15,145 nt of DNA from CAYJIX01 sp964370375. GTDB lineage: Bacteria > Desulfobacterota > Desulfovibrionia > Desulfovibrionales > Desulfovibrionaceae. A model generated the notes under the pieces. It did not search any database, had not been told where the DNA came from, and saw nothing but the letters and a program-made list of their open reading frames with translations. The stretch is from assembly GCA_964370375.1 (NCBI GenBank), contig CAYJIX010000053.1:1-15145 (forward strand), given 5' to 3'. Numbering within the stretch: the stretch's first letter is position 1; the number at the start of each line of letters is the position of its first letter. This document shows, in pieces, positions 6,019 to 13,005 of this stretch. Both the position numbers and the translations under genes were made by a program.

Positions 6019-7905
6019 CTAGCGTGTACCTGCAAAAGTGCGTTTTTTCAGCTCTATTTCAAGGCAGGCAATAGCTGCCGGCGTCACACCTGAAATACGC
6101 GCAGCTTGGCCCAAGGTTCGTGGCCGTACAGCTTGCAATTTTTCAATGACTTCGGCGGTTAAACCCGGAATCGGGGCGTAGTCCATATCCTGCGGCAAAA
6201 GCTGTTCTTCACGTTGGGCTGTGCGGCGTACCAATTCTTCTTGCCGTGAAAGGTAGCCTTCGTATTTAACAATGGTTTCAACTTCGTGCACGGCTTCTGC
6301 GCTAAGGTTTGCAATGCCGTTTGCAAAAAGCTCAAGGTCTTGCAAACGCAACGCAGGCCTGCGTAAAATTTCAGCAAGAGAAAGGGCTTTGTTGGGGGCA
6401 GGTTCTTTAAGCTCGGCAAAAAGATCGCAAGTGGCAGCATCAGGCCTGACCATGGTTTGATGAAGCCGTTCAAGGCTTTGTTGAACGCTTTGTTCCTTAT
6501 GCGTAAACATGTCCCATTGTGCATCACCCACAAGGCCCATACGGCGGCCCATGGGGGTTAGGCGCGTATCGGCATTGGCTTCACGTAAAAGCAAGCGGTA
6601 TTCTGCCCGTGAAGTAAACATCCGGTACGGTTCCAAGGTTCCGCGCGTGACCAAATCATCCACAAGTACCGCCATATACGCTTCATCGCGGCCCGGCAAA
6701 AACGGGCTGGTGCCGCTAAGCTCTGCTGCCATGTTCAAAGCTGCCCATAGTCCTTGAGCTGCTGCCTCTTCATAGCCTGAGGTTCCGTTGATTTGCCCGG
6801 CAAGCCACAAACCATGCACCTTTTTGCTTTGCAAGGTGGATTGCAACTGGATGGGGTTTGCGTAATCGTATTCAATGGCATAGCCGGGGCGGACAATATG
6901 AGCGTTTTCAAGGCCGGCAATGGTGGCAATAAGTTTTTGCTGCACATCTAAAGGTAGGCTCGTGGAAAGGCCGTTGACGTAACATTCTTCGCTGTGCAAG
7001 CCTTCAGGTTCTACAAAGACATGATGGCGTTCTCGTTCGGGGAAGCGGGCGATTTTATCTTCAACCGAGGGGCAATAGCGCGCGCCGGTGCCTTCAATGA
7101 CGCCTGTAAAAAGAGGGGAGCGATCCATGCCAAGGCGGATGGCCTCGTGCGTTTGCTCATTGGTCCAGGTAATATGGCAGGGAACTTGCGGCAAAGAAGG
7201 CCCGGGACCATGAAAACTAAAGCGTGGCAGAGGTTCATCGCCTGCTTGTTCTTCCATAACAGAAAAATCAATGGAGCTGCGCAAAAGCCGTGGTGTGGTG
7301 CCTGTTTTTAAACGTCCAAGGCTAAGCCCCAAGGCGCGCAAAGAATCTGAAAGACCATGATTTGCCGCATCGCCTAAACGCCCTGCCGAAAAATTCGTAA
7401 GGCCCACATGGATAAGTCCGCGTAAAAAGGTGCCTGTGGTTAAAAGTACGTGCGGCGCCGTGAACCTAAGTCCAAAGGCTGTTCGTACCCCTGTAATGGT
7501 GGGCGAAGGCGTGGGTGTGTGTAAAAGCTCTTCAACCGTATCTTGCCAAATGGTTAGATTTGGCTGGTTGTATAAGGAATGTTTGACCGCAGCCATATAG
7601 GCGTCACGGTCAATTTGCGCCCGTGTGGCACGAACAGCCGGGCCTTTGCTGATGTTTAGCGTGCGAAACTGAATACCTGCTGCATCGGCCCATAAGCCCA
7701 TCATGCCGCCAAGCGCGTCAATTTCGCGAACCATGTGGCCTTTTGCAAGGCCACCAATGGCCGGATTACAAGAAAGATGCCCCATGCGATCCGCATTGCC
7801 GGTGATAAGCAAGGTTTTTTTGCCTAAACGGGCTAGAGCCATGGCAGCTTCTGAGCCGGCATGGCCCGCACCAACAACAATACAATCGAACGTATCTTGA
7901 GGCAT
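6019..7905 (-). CDS. mnmG: tRNA uridine-5-carboxymethylaminomethyl modification enzyme MnmG (GidA)
   Basis: A 628-residue FAD enzyme that, with the GTPase MnmE, installs the (carboxymethyl)aminomethyl group on U34 of tRNAs reading two-codon boxes. The Rossmann FAD site is at the N-terminus (VVGAGHAGSEAA, 10-21). The family signature SCNPAIGGLAKG sits at 45-56, and the conserved catalytic cysteine C278 is in GARYCPSVEDK. The C-terminal helical domain that binds tRNA and MnmE (about 555-625) is present, so length and domains are full. This is the long MnmG form, not the shorter folate-dependent TrmFO. AGGTG stands 5 bases before the ATG. The gene begins 21 bases after the PxxKW protein gene and is very probably transcribed with it. 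mnmE is not in the window. Confidence 0.97.
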   Translation of the reverse strand: MPQDTFDCIVVGAGHAGSEAAMALARLGKKTLLITGNADRMGHLSCNPAIGGLAKGHMVREIDALGGMMGLWADAAGIQFRTLNISKGPAVRATRAQIDRDAYMAAVKHSLYNQPNLTIWQDTVEELLHTPTPSPTITGVRTAFGLRFTAPHVLLTTGTFLRGLIHVGLTNFSAGRLGDAANHGLSDSLRALGLSLGRLKTGTTPRLLRSSIDFSVMEEQAGDEPLPRFSFHGPGPSLPQVPCHITWTNEQTHEAIRLGMDRSPLFTGVIEGTGARYCPSVEDKIARFPERERHHVFVEPEGLHSEECYVNGLSTSLPLDVQQKLIATIAGLENAHIVRPGYAIEYDYANPIQLQSTLQSKKVHGLWLAGQINGTSGYEEAAAQGLWAALNMAAELSGTSPFLPGRDEAYMAVLVDDLVTRGTLEPYRMFTSRAEYRLLLREANADTRLTPMGRRMGLVGDAQWDMFTHKEQSVQQSLERLHQTMVRPDAATCDLFAELKEPAPNKALSLAEILRRPALRLQDLELFANGIANLSAEAVHEVETIVKYEGYLSRQEELVRRTAQREEQLLPQDMDYAPIPGLTAEVIEKLQAVRPRTLGQAARISGVTPAAIACLEIELKKRTFAGTR

Positions 7906-7926
7906 GGAGCACCTTTTTGTTGATTT

Positions 7927-8199
7927 CTAGCGACCTTTGGCAGCGCGTTTGGAAGCTTTGAGCGGGTTGACTTTGGCAGCCTTGGAACCTTCTTTCTTCA
8001 TATGGGTTGCAAAGTTGCAATTTCCGGCAGACCATTTGCGCTCAGGGGTGGGGTAGGAGCTGCAATACTGGGCGTCGTCAAAGCTGCGAATACGATCGCA
8101 ACCTGTGCATTTTTCTACAACAGCGTTCAGTACAAAACCGTTTAATTCAACGCCTTTTTCTGTTTTTACAGCGCCTTCAAGAACTTTTACTTGAGCCAT
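7927..8199 (-). CDS. PxxKW-family cysteine-rich protein
   Basis: A 90-residue protein of unknown function with four cysteines (C31, C34, C46, C61) in a C-x2-C-x11-C-x14-C arrangement that could hold a zinc or iron-sulfur centre (inference). The family name-giving motif is at 52-56 (PERKW). The last 25 residues are rich in lysine and alanine, which suggests nucleic-acid or ribosome contact. There is no signal peptide or membrane segment, so it should be cytosolic. AGGAGG at 8208-8213 lies 8 bases before the ATG at 8199; an in-frame ATG at 8205 is only 2 bases from it and is unlikely. It is the first gene of an operon with mnmG. I recognise the family as a small conserved protein of sulfate-reducing Deltaproteobacteria, but know no proven function. 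Confidence 0.85.
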   Translation of the reverse strand: MAQVKVLEGAVKTEKGVELNGFVLNAVVEKCTGCDRIRSFDDAQYCSSYPTPERKWSAGNCNFATHMKKEGSKAAKVNPLKASKRAAKGR

Positions 8200-8207
8200 G
8201 TTCATAA

Positions 8208-8213
8208 CCTCCT
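8208..8213 (-). promoter_or_regulatory. Strong ribosome binding site of the PxxKW gene
   Basis: AGGAGG on the minus strand, 8 bases before ATG 8199. It decides between two ATGs two codons apart and points to high expression. Confidence 0.75.
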
Positions 8214-8256
8214 GCGTCTGGGGAACGCATATTTTTTGCTAAGGTGAAACTAGCCT

Positions 8257-8271
8257 TTAAGGATGCCTTAA
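8257..8271. promoter_or_regulatory. Leader palindrome TTAAGG-ATG-CCTTAA
   Basis: Two perfect 6-bp arms three bases apart. A third half-site, CCTT at 8254-8257, overlaps the left edge. The palindrome sits about 20-35 bases past the predicted transcript start of the PxxKW-mnmG operon and about 58 bases before its start codon, so it could be a repressor site. Confidence 0.3.
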
Positions 8272-8297
8272 TGGATAGTTGCTTTTGGAAACCCTAA

Positions 8298-8326
8298 TTT
8301 TTAACGCAGGATGTTATCTTTGTCAA
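8298..8326 (-). promoter_or_regulatory. Sigma70-like promoter of the PxxKW-mnmG operon
   Basis: On the minus strand a perfect -35, TTGACA (8321-8326), is followed after 17 bases by TAAAAA (8298-8303), matching 4 of 6 bases of the -10 consensus. The start would fall near 8291, giving a leader of about 90 bases. Confidence 0.5.
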
Positions 8327-8353
8327 TATTAAATAGAAAGTGAAATCAGGCCG

Positions 8354-8367
8354 AGCATGCATTAGAA
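8354..8367. promoter_or_regulatory. GCATGC-centred site, copy 1
   Basis: AGCATGCATTAGAA, identical at 13 of 14 bases to the site at 8466-8479 in the same orientation. It lies about 28 bases upstream of the -35 of the PxxKW-mnmG promoter. Confidence 0.35.
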
Positions 8368-8463
8368 AAAGTGCCTCTTATATAAAAATATCTATGGTAA
8401 AAGTTGAGACAGGGTGCTTTTGTTGTGTTTGCTTGAATGTAGCATAAGGTTTTCTGATATGCA

Positions 8464-8479
8464 AAAGCATGCTTTAGAA
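8464..8479. promoter_or_regulatory. GCATGC-centred site, copy 2 (12-bp palindrome)
   Basis: AAAGCATGCTTT (8464-8475) is a perfect palindrome. AGCATGCTTTAGAA (8466-8479) repeats copy 1 with one mismatch, 112 bases away. It lies 98 bases before the ATG of the XRE regulator gene, so it is a candidate self-binding operator. Confidence 0.4.
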
Positions 8480-8547
8480 CGGAAATCATATATTGAAGCA
8501 TTATATTAAGACTTACAATAAATATAATGAATATGTCAAAAAAAATT

Positions 8548-8556
8548 TGTTATGCT
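8548..8556 (+). promoter_or_regulatory. Extended -10 of the XRE regulator gene
   Basis: TGT-TATGCT forms an extended -10 ending 20 bases before the ATG at 8577. No good -35 is present at 17 bases, as expected of an extended -10 promoter. TATAAT at 8523-8528 is an alternative -10 that would give a longer leader. Confidence 0.4.
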
Positions 8557-8576
8557 GTAAAACCAAGAGGTACAGC

Positions 8577-8780
8577 ATGGTCAAAAGCAATGTAAGGGAA
8601 TTGATGGAAAAACAAGGTGTCACCTTACGTAAAATGGTTGCACTGACGCGTCTTTCAGACGTAACAATCATGCGCGCAAGACGTGAACACATCATTCAAT
8701 GCCGTTTATCTACACTGGAAACACTTGCCAAAAGCTTAGGGTGTAGCATTAAGGATTTATTTGATGAAGTAGAGGACTGA
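8577..8780 (+). CDS. Small XRE/Cro-C1-type helix-turn-helix regulator
   Basis: A 67-residue protein that is almost entirely one DNA-binding domain. The first helix is VRELMEKQG (6-14). The helix-turn-helix spans about 16-37, with TLRKMVALTRLS as helix 2 and turn and VTIMRARRE as recognition helix. LSTLETLAKSLGCSIKDLF (44-62) is the typical closing helix pair of the Cro/C1 family. There is no sensor or second domain, so it would act as a small dimeric repressor, perhaps on itself. The start at 8577 follows GAGG (8567-8570) by 6 bases. The gene is divergent from the PxxKW-mnmG operon, and its stop codon (8778-8780) touches the inverted-repeat element that begins at 8779. No phage or toxin gene adjoins it, so its target is unknown. 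Confidence 0.82.
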   Translation: MVKSNVRELMEKQGVTLRKMVALTRLSDVTIMRARREHIIQCRLSTLETLAKSLGCSIKDLFDEVED

Positions 8781-8908
8781 CAGGCTGCTGCAAACGCACA
8801 ATCTACGTTGTCAGACTCGTTTTTTGCTCCGGTTACGTATGCTTTAATACGCTCCGCTACACAAAAAACTCGTCTTCCTAGTATCTTACACGTTTTGAGC
8901 AGCCTGTC
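8779..8908. repeat. 130-bp element with 18-bp terminal inverted repeats (MITE- or attenuator-like)
   Basis: GACAGGCTGCTGCAAACG at 8779-8796 is matched at 16 of 18 bases by the reverse complement of 8891-8908. Inside, AGAC-TCG-TTTTTTG on the left (8813-8826) pairs imperfectly with its counterpart near 8858-8874, and CGTAT/ATACG close the centre (8836-8851). The whole can fold into one long imperfect hairpin. It fills the space between convergent genes and could act as a two-way terminator or be a non-autonomous mobile element. No target duplication is clear. Confidence 0.55.
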
Positions 8909-8947
8909 CTTTGCTCCAAACGCGCAATGTTCGTTGCCAGGCTCGTT
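8786..8947. repeat. Imperfect 36-bp direct repeat, period 126 bp
   Basis: The segment 8786-8821 recurs at 8912-8947 with about six or seven mismatches; the clearest part (8791-8821 against 8917-8947) matches at 26 of 31 bases. The second copy lies outside the terminal inverted repeat and runs into the stop codon of the TatD-family gene. The period is a multiple of three, so the minus strand stays open across both copies, giving similar peptides, but no ribosome site supports a gene. Confidence 0.55.
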
Positions 8948-9795
8948 CAAACATCTGCAACAGAAAGCTTAAAAAACCTTTGGGTGTTTGCACCTAAGGC
9001 CAGCCACAGCTCAGCAGGGTCTGCTCCTCGTGCTTTTGCCACTTCGCTGGCGGTAAAGGCCACAAAGGCAGGCTCGTTTTTATGGCCGCGCCAAGGTTCA
9101 GGTGCCATGTAGGGCGCGTCTGTTTCCACAAGGAGCCGCTCTTGCGGAACAAGGCGTACAACTTCACGAAGTACACCATTTGCCGGAAAAGTTACAGGCC
9201 CTGGAATGGATATATGCCAGTTGTTGGCTATTATTCGATCAATATGTTCTATGGCATCGCCGCTAAAACAGTGCCATAACACGGGTCTACCGATAAAGCC
9301 TTCAGCTTCCAGAACGCGGATGCTTTCTTTTGCGGCATCGCGCGAATGGATAACCACAGGCAAGTCAAGCTCTTTTGCAAGGGCAAGGTGTTTGCGGAAC
9401 ATGTCTTCTTGCTCAACTATGGGATGAGTTTTCCAATAAAGGTCAAAGCCTGTTTCGCCTATAGCTTTGATTTTTTTGTCGTTTTGTACAGTCTGACGCA
9501 GTTTTTCTATGGACACGTCTTTATCTTGCGGCAGCTCTGAAGGGTGAAAGCCCATGATGAAAAAAAGCTCAGAAAAGCTGTCAAAAGGCGTCCTAAAGGT
9601 GTTGTATTCATCAAAACTTAAAAAAACATGTCCAATATGGGCAAGTCCTGAAGCCTTGGCACGTTGAAGCACCTCCGGTAAACGCTCACAAAGGGCAGGC
9701 GAATTTAAATGCGCATGGGAGTCAGCACCGCCATAGGGAAGGCCAAGGCTTTCCGGGGTGGCTCTGGGGATGGATTTGTCAAACTTTTTGCCCAT
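8947..9795 (-). CDS. TatD-family metal-dependent hydrolase (putative DNase)
   Basis: A 282-residue TIM-barrel amidohydrolase-type enzyme. All metal ligands of the family are seen: H27 and H29 in DSHAHL, E114 in AIGETGFD, H150 in VVIHSRD, H175 in LWHCFSG and D226 in VETDAPYMAP. The last motif is the usual C-terminal TatD signature. Family members act as 3'-5' exonucleases or as nucleases in DNA repair and turnover; some close homologues have no tested substrate. It is about 20 residues longer than E. coli TatD because of an N-terminal extension (1-22). AAGGAT precedes the ATG. The gene follows the CgeB-like glycosyltransferase by 48 bases, so they are probably co-transcribed, though a functional link is not obvious. 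Its stop codon overlaps the end of a direct repeat. Confidence 0.9.
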   Translation of the reverse strand: MGKKFDKSIPRATPESLGLPYGGADSHAHLNSPALCERLPEVLQRAKASGLAHIGHVFLSFDEYNTFRTPFDSFSELFFIMGFHPSELPQDKDVSIEKLRQTVQNDKKIKAIGETGFDLYWKTHPIVEQEDMFRKHLALAKELDLPVVIHSRDAAKESIRVLEAEGFIGRPVLWHCFSGDAIEHIDRIIANNWHISIPGPVTFPANGVLREVVRLVPQERLLVETDAPYMAPEPWRGHKNEPAFVAFTASEVAKARGADPAELWLALGANTQRFFKLSVADV

Positions 9796-9843
9796 GGGGT
9801 ATCCTTTTTGAGTGCAGTGTAGTGAAAAATGGGGTTTCGATTG

Positions 9844-11532
9844 TTATTGGCAAATTGTCAATACCTCTGCCATTCTGTGCTCATAGGTGTGGCGACGGGC
9901 AATTTCTTTTTGCCATGCTGTTTGCAAGTGAGTGCGCAAAAAAGGATCCTTTTCAAAACGTTCGATGACGCGCGTCAAGCTATCAGGCGAATCCAAGGCG
10001 ACACTCTCTGTAAGTTCATGTGGAAACAGGGTAAGGCCCGGGCTGTTGTCAGTCAGTAAAAAACCGCCGGCCATCCACACGTCAAAATGACGCTGCGTTA
10101 GCCCTGCAGGTAATTGCAGGCTGGTGATGTTTAAGCTGTATTTTGCCTCTGCATAGATTGCGGCCAAGGAACCATAATAATCAAGGCTAGGCCGTATGTC
10201 CACAGGGAACGGGGCCGGTGTTTGCTCTTTTGTCCATCCAAGCAAGGCATGGATATCCATGGTGTCGGAAGGTTTTTGGGGTGCTGCTTCTTTGCTCAGG
10301 CCTTTGTGAGTATTTGCACCTTTTAGCAGCTCGTGCCATGCCGCATCGCCAAAAATCGTCAAACCAAGGGGCAGGGCTGTTTGAAGCCAAAACATGCGTC
10401 TGGCAAGCGAGCTCATCTCTGCCCCAAAGGCGGCAATGCGGCCTTCATTGCCCGGCCACCATGCCGTTGTGCCAAGCTGCTCGCCCCACCAATCAAGGTT
10501 TGGAATGGCAGCGTTGTGAGGATTTTTGATCGCGGCCCCTGCTTTGTGTAAAAGATGAGCAGGGGCATGACAGCCTGCAAAAAAACGCTCCCGTTCAGGA
10601 AAGGCCGAACGCCCCACAAAAACCACAGGCTGCAAATTTGTGGTAAGGGTGCTAGCTGTTGACACCTGTGGCCTTGTTGTTGGGCTATACCAAGCAGCTA
10701 AGGGCAAGTGGTGCACCTTGTCCGCACCATGGCGGCGCAACGGCTCTATAAAACTTGTATCAGTGACAAAAAGTGTACAATTTTTCCACCACGGCAAACG
10801 CAGACCCGAAAAAATATTCCAAGGGTTGTCCACGCACCAAACAGCCACAGGCACCTGACACGCTTGCAAAAGGTGAAAGGTTTTTCCCTCAGGGTCAAGC
10901 CCCATCAGGTTTACAGAACAAAAAAGGGCAGGCCGTTCATGTCGCAAATACTCCTCCACACGACGGGCGCAGTCTGTGGGGTCAATGGGCAAGCGCGCAA
11001 CGTGGTAGCCAAGGCGAGTTAAGGCTTCTTCAATCTCATGGGTAAGGAGGCTCGATTCATTGCCCGGCAAAAGCACGGTTAAGGATTTTGGCGATGTGTT
11101 TTTTTTACATTGCAACAAAAACGAGCGTAAATTTCCAAGAAATGGCCCCCAAAAGGAGGAAAAGTGGCGTACTTCTGGCGTGTAAAGCCAGACGCTACAC
11201 TCTGAAGATGTTAGCATAGCAAGGGCTTTATCAGGGGGGAGTCTTTGCCATGGTTGCAAACTTGCGCGCTTTGCTGCGGTATCGAGTTGTTCTTGCATGG
11301 CAGCCGATTCTACATAATAGAGCTCGCTGTCCAGAAGGTTTTTTGTTGCCAAAAAGGCTTTAGGGTTAGGCCCAAGACCAAGCAAAAGGCAGGGAGCTTG
11401 CGCTGAACCTGTGCGCAAACATTGCCAGGCTGTTGCGCCTTGTTCAAGTGTGCGCAACCGCCCAAGCTCGTCATAAACCTTGATACCGCGCGCTTGGGGA
11501 GCTGTGGTTTTTTCGTCATAAGATGGTGCCAT
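9844..11532 (-). CDS. CgeB-like glycosyltransferase family protein (DUF3880-type N-terminus plus GT-B C-terminus)
   Basis: A 562-residue cytosolic protein. The C-terminal third carries the CgeB/YkvP-type glycosyltransferase motif: LNITSLQL (467-474), GLTQRHFDVWMAGGFLLTD (477-495), then a region ending SPDSLTRVIERFEKDP (515-530). The middle has AVWCVDNPW (230-238), like the DUF3880 part that lies N-terminal to this domain in related proteins, and LQPVVFVGRSAFPERERF (300-317), which opens the second Rossmann half. The first 50 residues (LGRLRTLEQG) look like an added beta region. Such proteins are common in Desulfovibrio-type genomes and probably glycosylate a surface polymer or protein; donor and acceptor are unknown. 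AGAGG lies 5 bases before the ATG. It is divergent from rlmE with 52 bases between start codons and is followed by the TatD-family gene. Confidence 0.78.
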   Translation of the reverse strand: MAPSYDEKTTAPQARGIKVYDELGRLRTLEQGATAWQCLRTGSAQAPCLLLGLGPNPKAFLATKNLLDSELYYVESAAMQEQLDTAAKRASLQPWQRLPPDKALAMLTSSECSVWLYTPEVRHFSSFWGPFLGNLRSFLLQCKKNTSPKSLTVLLPGNESSLLTHEIEEALTRLGYHVARLPIDPTDCARRVEEYLRHERPALFCSVNLMGLDPEGKTFHLLQACQVPVAVWCVDNPWNIFSGLRLPWWKNCTLFVTDTSFIEPLRRHGADKVHHLPLAAWYSPTTRPQVSTASTLTTNLQPVVFVGRSAFPERERFFAGCHAPAHLLHKAGAAIKNPHNAAIPNLDWWGEQLGTTAWWPGNEGRIAAFGAEMSSLARRMFWLQTALPLGLTIFGDAAWHELLKGANTHKGLSKEAAPQKPSDTMDIHALLGWTKEQTPAPFPVDIRPSLDYYGSLAAIYAEAKYSLNITSLQLPAGLTQRHFDVWMAGGFLLTDNSPGLTLFPHELTESVALDSPDSLTRVIERFEKDPFLRTHLQTAWQKEIARRHTYEHRMAEVLTICQ

Positions 11533-11584
11533 ACAAACCTCTGGTCAAGCGTTAAAAACTGTGCTAGTAATTGTAAGTTACGCT

Positions 11585-12172
11585 ATGAAACAATATCGAG
11601 ATTATTATTTTCGCAAGGCCAAGCAGGAACATTACCCTGCACGCTCTGTGTACAAGCTCAAGGAAATTGACAAACGGTTTCGCATATTCAAGCCCGGCAT
11701 GAAAGTGCTGGATCTTGGTGCGGCACCCGGGTCATGGTCTCTTGGTGCTGCCGAACGCATTGGGGCAAAAGGTATGGTCATTGCCTGCGACATTCAAAGC
11801 ACAAATACTGTGTTTGGGCCTACTGTTACCTTTTATCAAGAGGATGTCTTTAACCGTTCCCCAGAATTTGAAGCCATCCTACAAACGCATGCGCCCTTTG
11901 ATGTTATCATGAGTGACATGGCACCGCAAACAACAGGTACAAAGTTTACCGACCAAGCCAGATCCTTAGAATTGTGCGAGGAAGCGTTTGTTGTGGCCAA
12001 CAACTACTTGATAAAAGGTGGATCATTTATAATCAAGATCTTTATGGGGCCTGATATGGATGTTTTGCTCAAAGGCATGCGTTTGGCCTTTACGCGGGTA
12101 ACGTCGTTCAAACCGCAAAGTTCTCGTTCTGAGAGCCGCGAAACGTTTTTTGTGGGCCTTGGGTATAAATAG
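11585..12172 (+). CDS. rlmE: 23S rRNA (uridine-2552 2'-O)-methyltransferase RlmE (FtsJ/RrmJ)
   Basis: A 195-residue SAM-dependent methyltransferase acting on U2552 in the A-loop of 23S rRNA during late 50S assembly. The SAM-binding motif LDLGAAPGSW is at 42-51. The catalytic tetrad of the family is complete: K24 (SVYKLKEID), D111 (IMSDMAPQTTG), K151 (FIIKIFMG) and E186 (SESRETFFVG). The start at 11585 gives the normal N-terminus, YRDYYFRKAKQ, directly before the first helix; an upstream GTG at 11561 would add eight residues. Neither has a strong ribosome site. The gene is divergent from the CgeB-like gene and followed 72 bases later by yebC. An 8-bp hairpin overlaps its stop. Confidence 0.93.
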   Translation: MKQYRDYYFRKAKQEHYPARSVYKLKEIDKRFRIFKPGMKVLDLGAAPGSWSLGAAERIGAKGMVIACDIQSTNTVFGPTVTFYQEDVFNRSPEFEAILQTHAPFDVIMSDMAPQTTGTKFTDQARSLELCEEAFVVANNYLIKGGSFIIKIFMGPDMDVLLKGMRLAFTRVTSFKPQSSRSESRETFFVGLGYK

Positions 12173-12193
12173 TAGGCACTATCGGTACTATTT
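12167..12193 (+). terminator. Possible weak terminator after rlmE
   Basis: AAATAGTA (12167-12174) and TACTATTT (12186-12193) form a perfect 8-bp stem with an 11-base loop, with TTTT at the 3' edge (12191-12194). The stem includes the rlmE stop codon. It is AT-rich and likely leaky, so yebC may still be partly co-transcribed. Confidence 0.3.
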
Positions 12194-12244
12194 TGGAACA
12201 ATTGAAACAAAAAAGAGACATCATAGGATTTTGGGAGGCAAAAA

Positions 12245-12982
12245 ATGGCCGGACACAGTAAATGGGCAAACATTCAGCATCGTAAAGGACGTCAGGATGC
12301 CAAGCGCGGCAAAGAATTTACCAAAGCCGCCAAGGAAATCATTATTGCTGCCAAAAACGGTGGCGATCCTGCCGCCAATTCGCGCTTACGGGCAGCCATT
12401 GCTGCTGCCAAATCCATCAACCTGCCAAAGGATCGCATTGAAACAGCCATCCGTAAAGGCACAGGCCAGGAAGCCGGCGGCGATTTAACCGAAGTCATGT
12501 ACGAAGGCTATGGCCCTGGCGGCGTTGCTGTTATTGTTGAGGCAGCCACAGACAACCGCAACCGTACTGTTGCAGAAGTACGCCATTTGATGTCTAAGCA
12601 TGGCGGCTCCATGGGTGAGGCAGGGTGCGTTGGCTGGATGTTTGAGCGTAAAGGTGTCATTACCTTTGATAAGGCTGCTTATGAAGAAGACGTCCTTATG
12701 GAAGCCGCCCTTGAGGCAGGCGCCGACGATCTGCATGACGAGGGCGAAACCTGGGCCATTCATACAGCTATGGCCGATTTTCATACGGTGCGTGAAGCCT
12801 TTGAACAGGCGGCACTTACCATGCTTTCTGCCGAACTTGTTATGATTCCCACCAATTCTGTTCCTGTTGATGCAGAAACAGCAGCCAAGGTGTTGCGTTT
12901 TCTTGACGCATTGGAAGACAATGATGACGTGCAAAGCGTCCATGCCAATGTAGATTTTCCTGATGACATGGTAACTGCATAA
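12245..12982 (+). CDS. yebC: YebC/PmpR (TACO1) family regulator
   Basis: A 245-residue cytosolic protein of full family length. It opens with the invariant MAGHSKWANIQHRK stretch, followed by the lysine-rich first domain. YEGYGPGGVAVIVEA (about 83-97) and the run near 105-125 (EVRHLMSKHGG, GEAGCVGWMF) are further family hallmarks. Members were described as DNA-binding regulators, for example of quorum sensing and of ruvC-linked genes, and more recently as factors that relieve ribosome stalling, like mitochondrial TACO1. GGGAGG (12233-12238) lies 6 bases before the ATG, the strongest ribosome site in this part. The gene sits 23 bases upstream of ruvC, a conserved pairing in many bacteria. Confidence 0.96.
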   Translation: MAGHSKWANIQHRKGRQDAKRGKEFTKAAKEIIIAAKNGGDPAANSRLRAAIAAAKSINLPKDRIETAIRKGTGQEAGGDLTEVMYEGYGPGGVAVIVEAATDNRNRTVAEVRHLMSKHGGSMGEAGCVGWMFERKGVITFDKAAYEEDVLMEAALEAGADDLHDEGETWAIHTAMADFHTVREAFEQAALTMLSAELVMIPTNSVPVDAETAAKVLRFLDALEDNDDVQSVHANVDFPDDMVTA

Positions 12983-13005
12983 TACAGCATGTATAACAAT
13001 AATTT

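Larger units (their letters stand above)
8200..8576. other. 377-bp divergent control region
   Basis: No gene is seen between the minus-strand PxxKW/mnmG operon and the plus-strand XRE regulator. It contains a promoter for each direction, a leader palindrome on the minus side and two related 14-bp sites. The sequence is visibly more AT-rich than the flanking mnmG gene. A plus-strand in-frame TTG at 8493 could extend the regulator by 28 residues but lacks a ribosome site. Confidence 0.6.

Noticed and set aside
8577..8780. An antitoxin of a toxin-antitoxin pair
   Set aside because: The XRE fold would allow it, but no small toxin-like gene lies next to it: one side is the repeat element, the other the divergent control region.
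8696..8950. An 84-residue minus-strand frame across the repeat element, with two similar peptide units
   Set aside because: The similar peptides follow from the direct repeat whose period is a multiple of three. The frame starts at a TTG without a ribosome site and runs antisense into the XRE regulator gene.
12485..12943. A 152-residue minus-strand frame opposite yebC
   Set aside because: It is antisense to a conserved, full-length gene and shows no ribosome site or domain.
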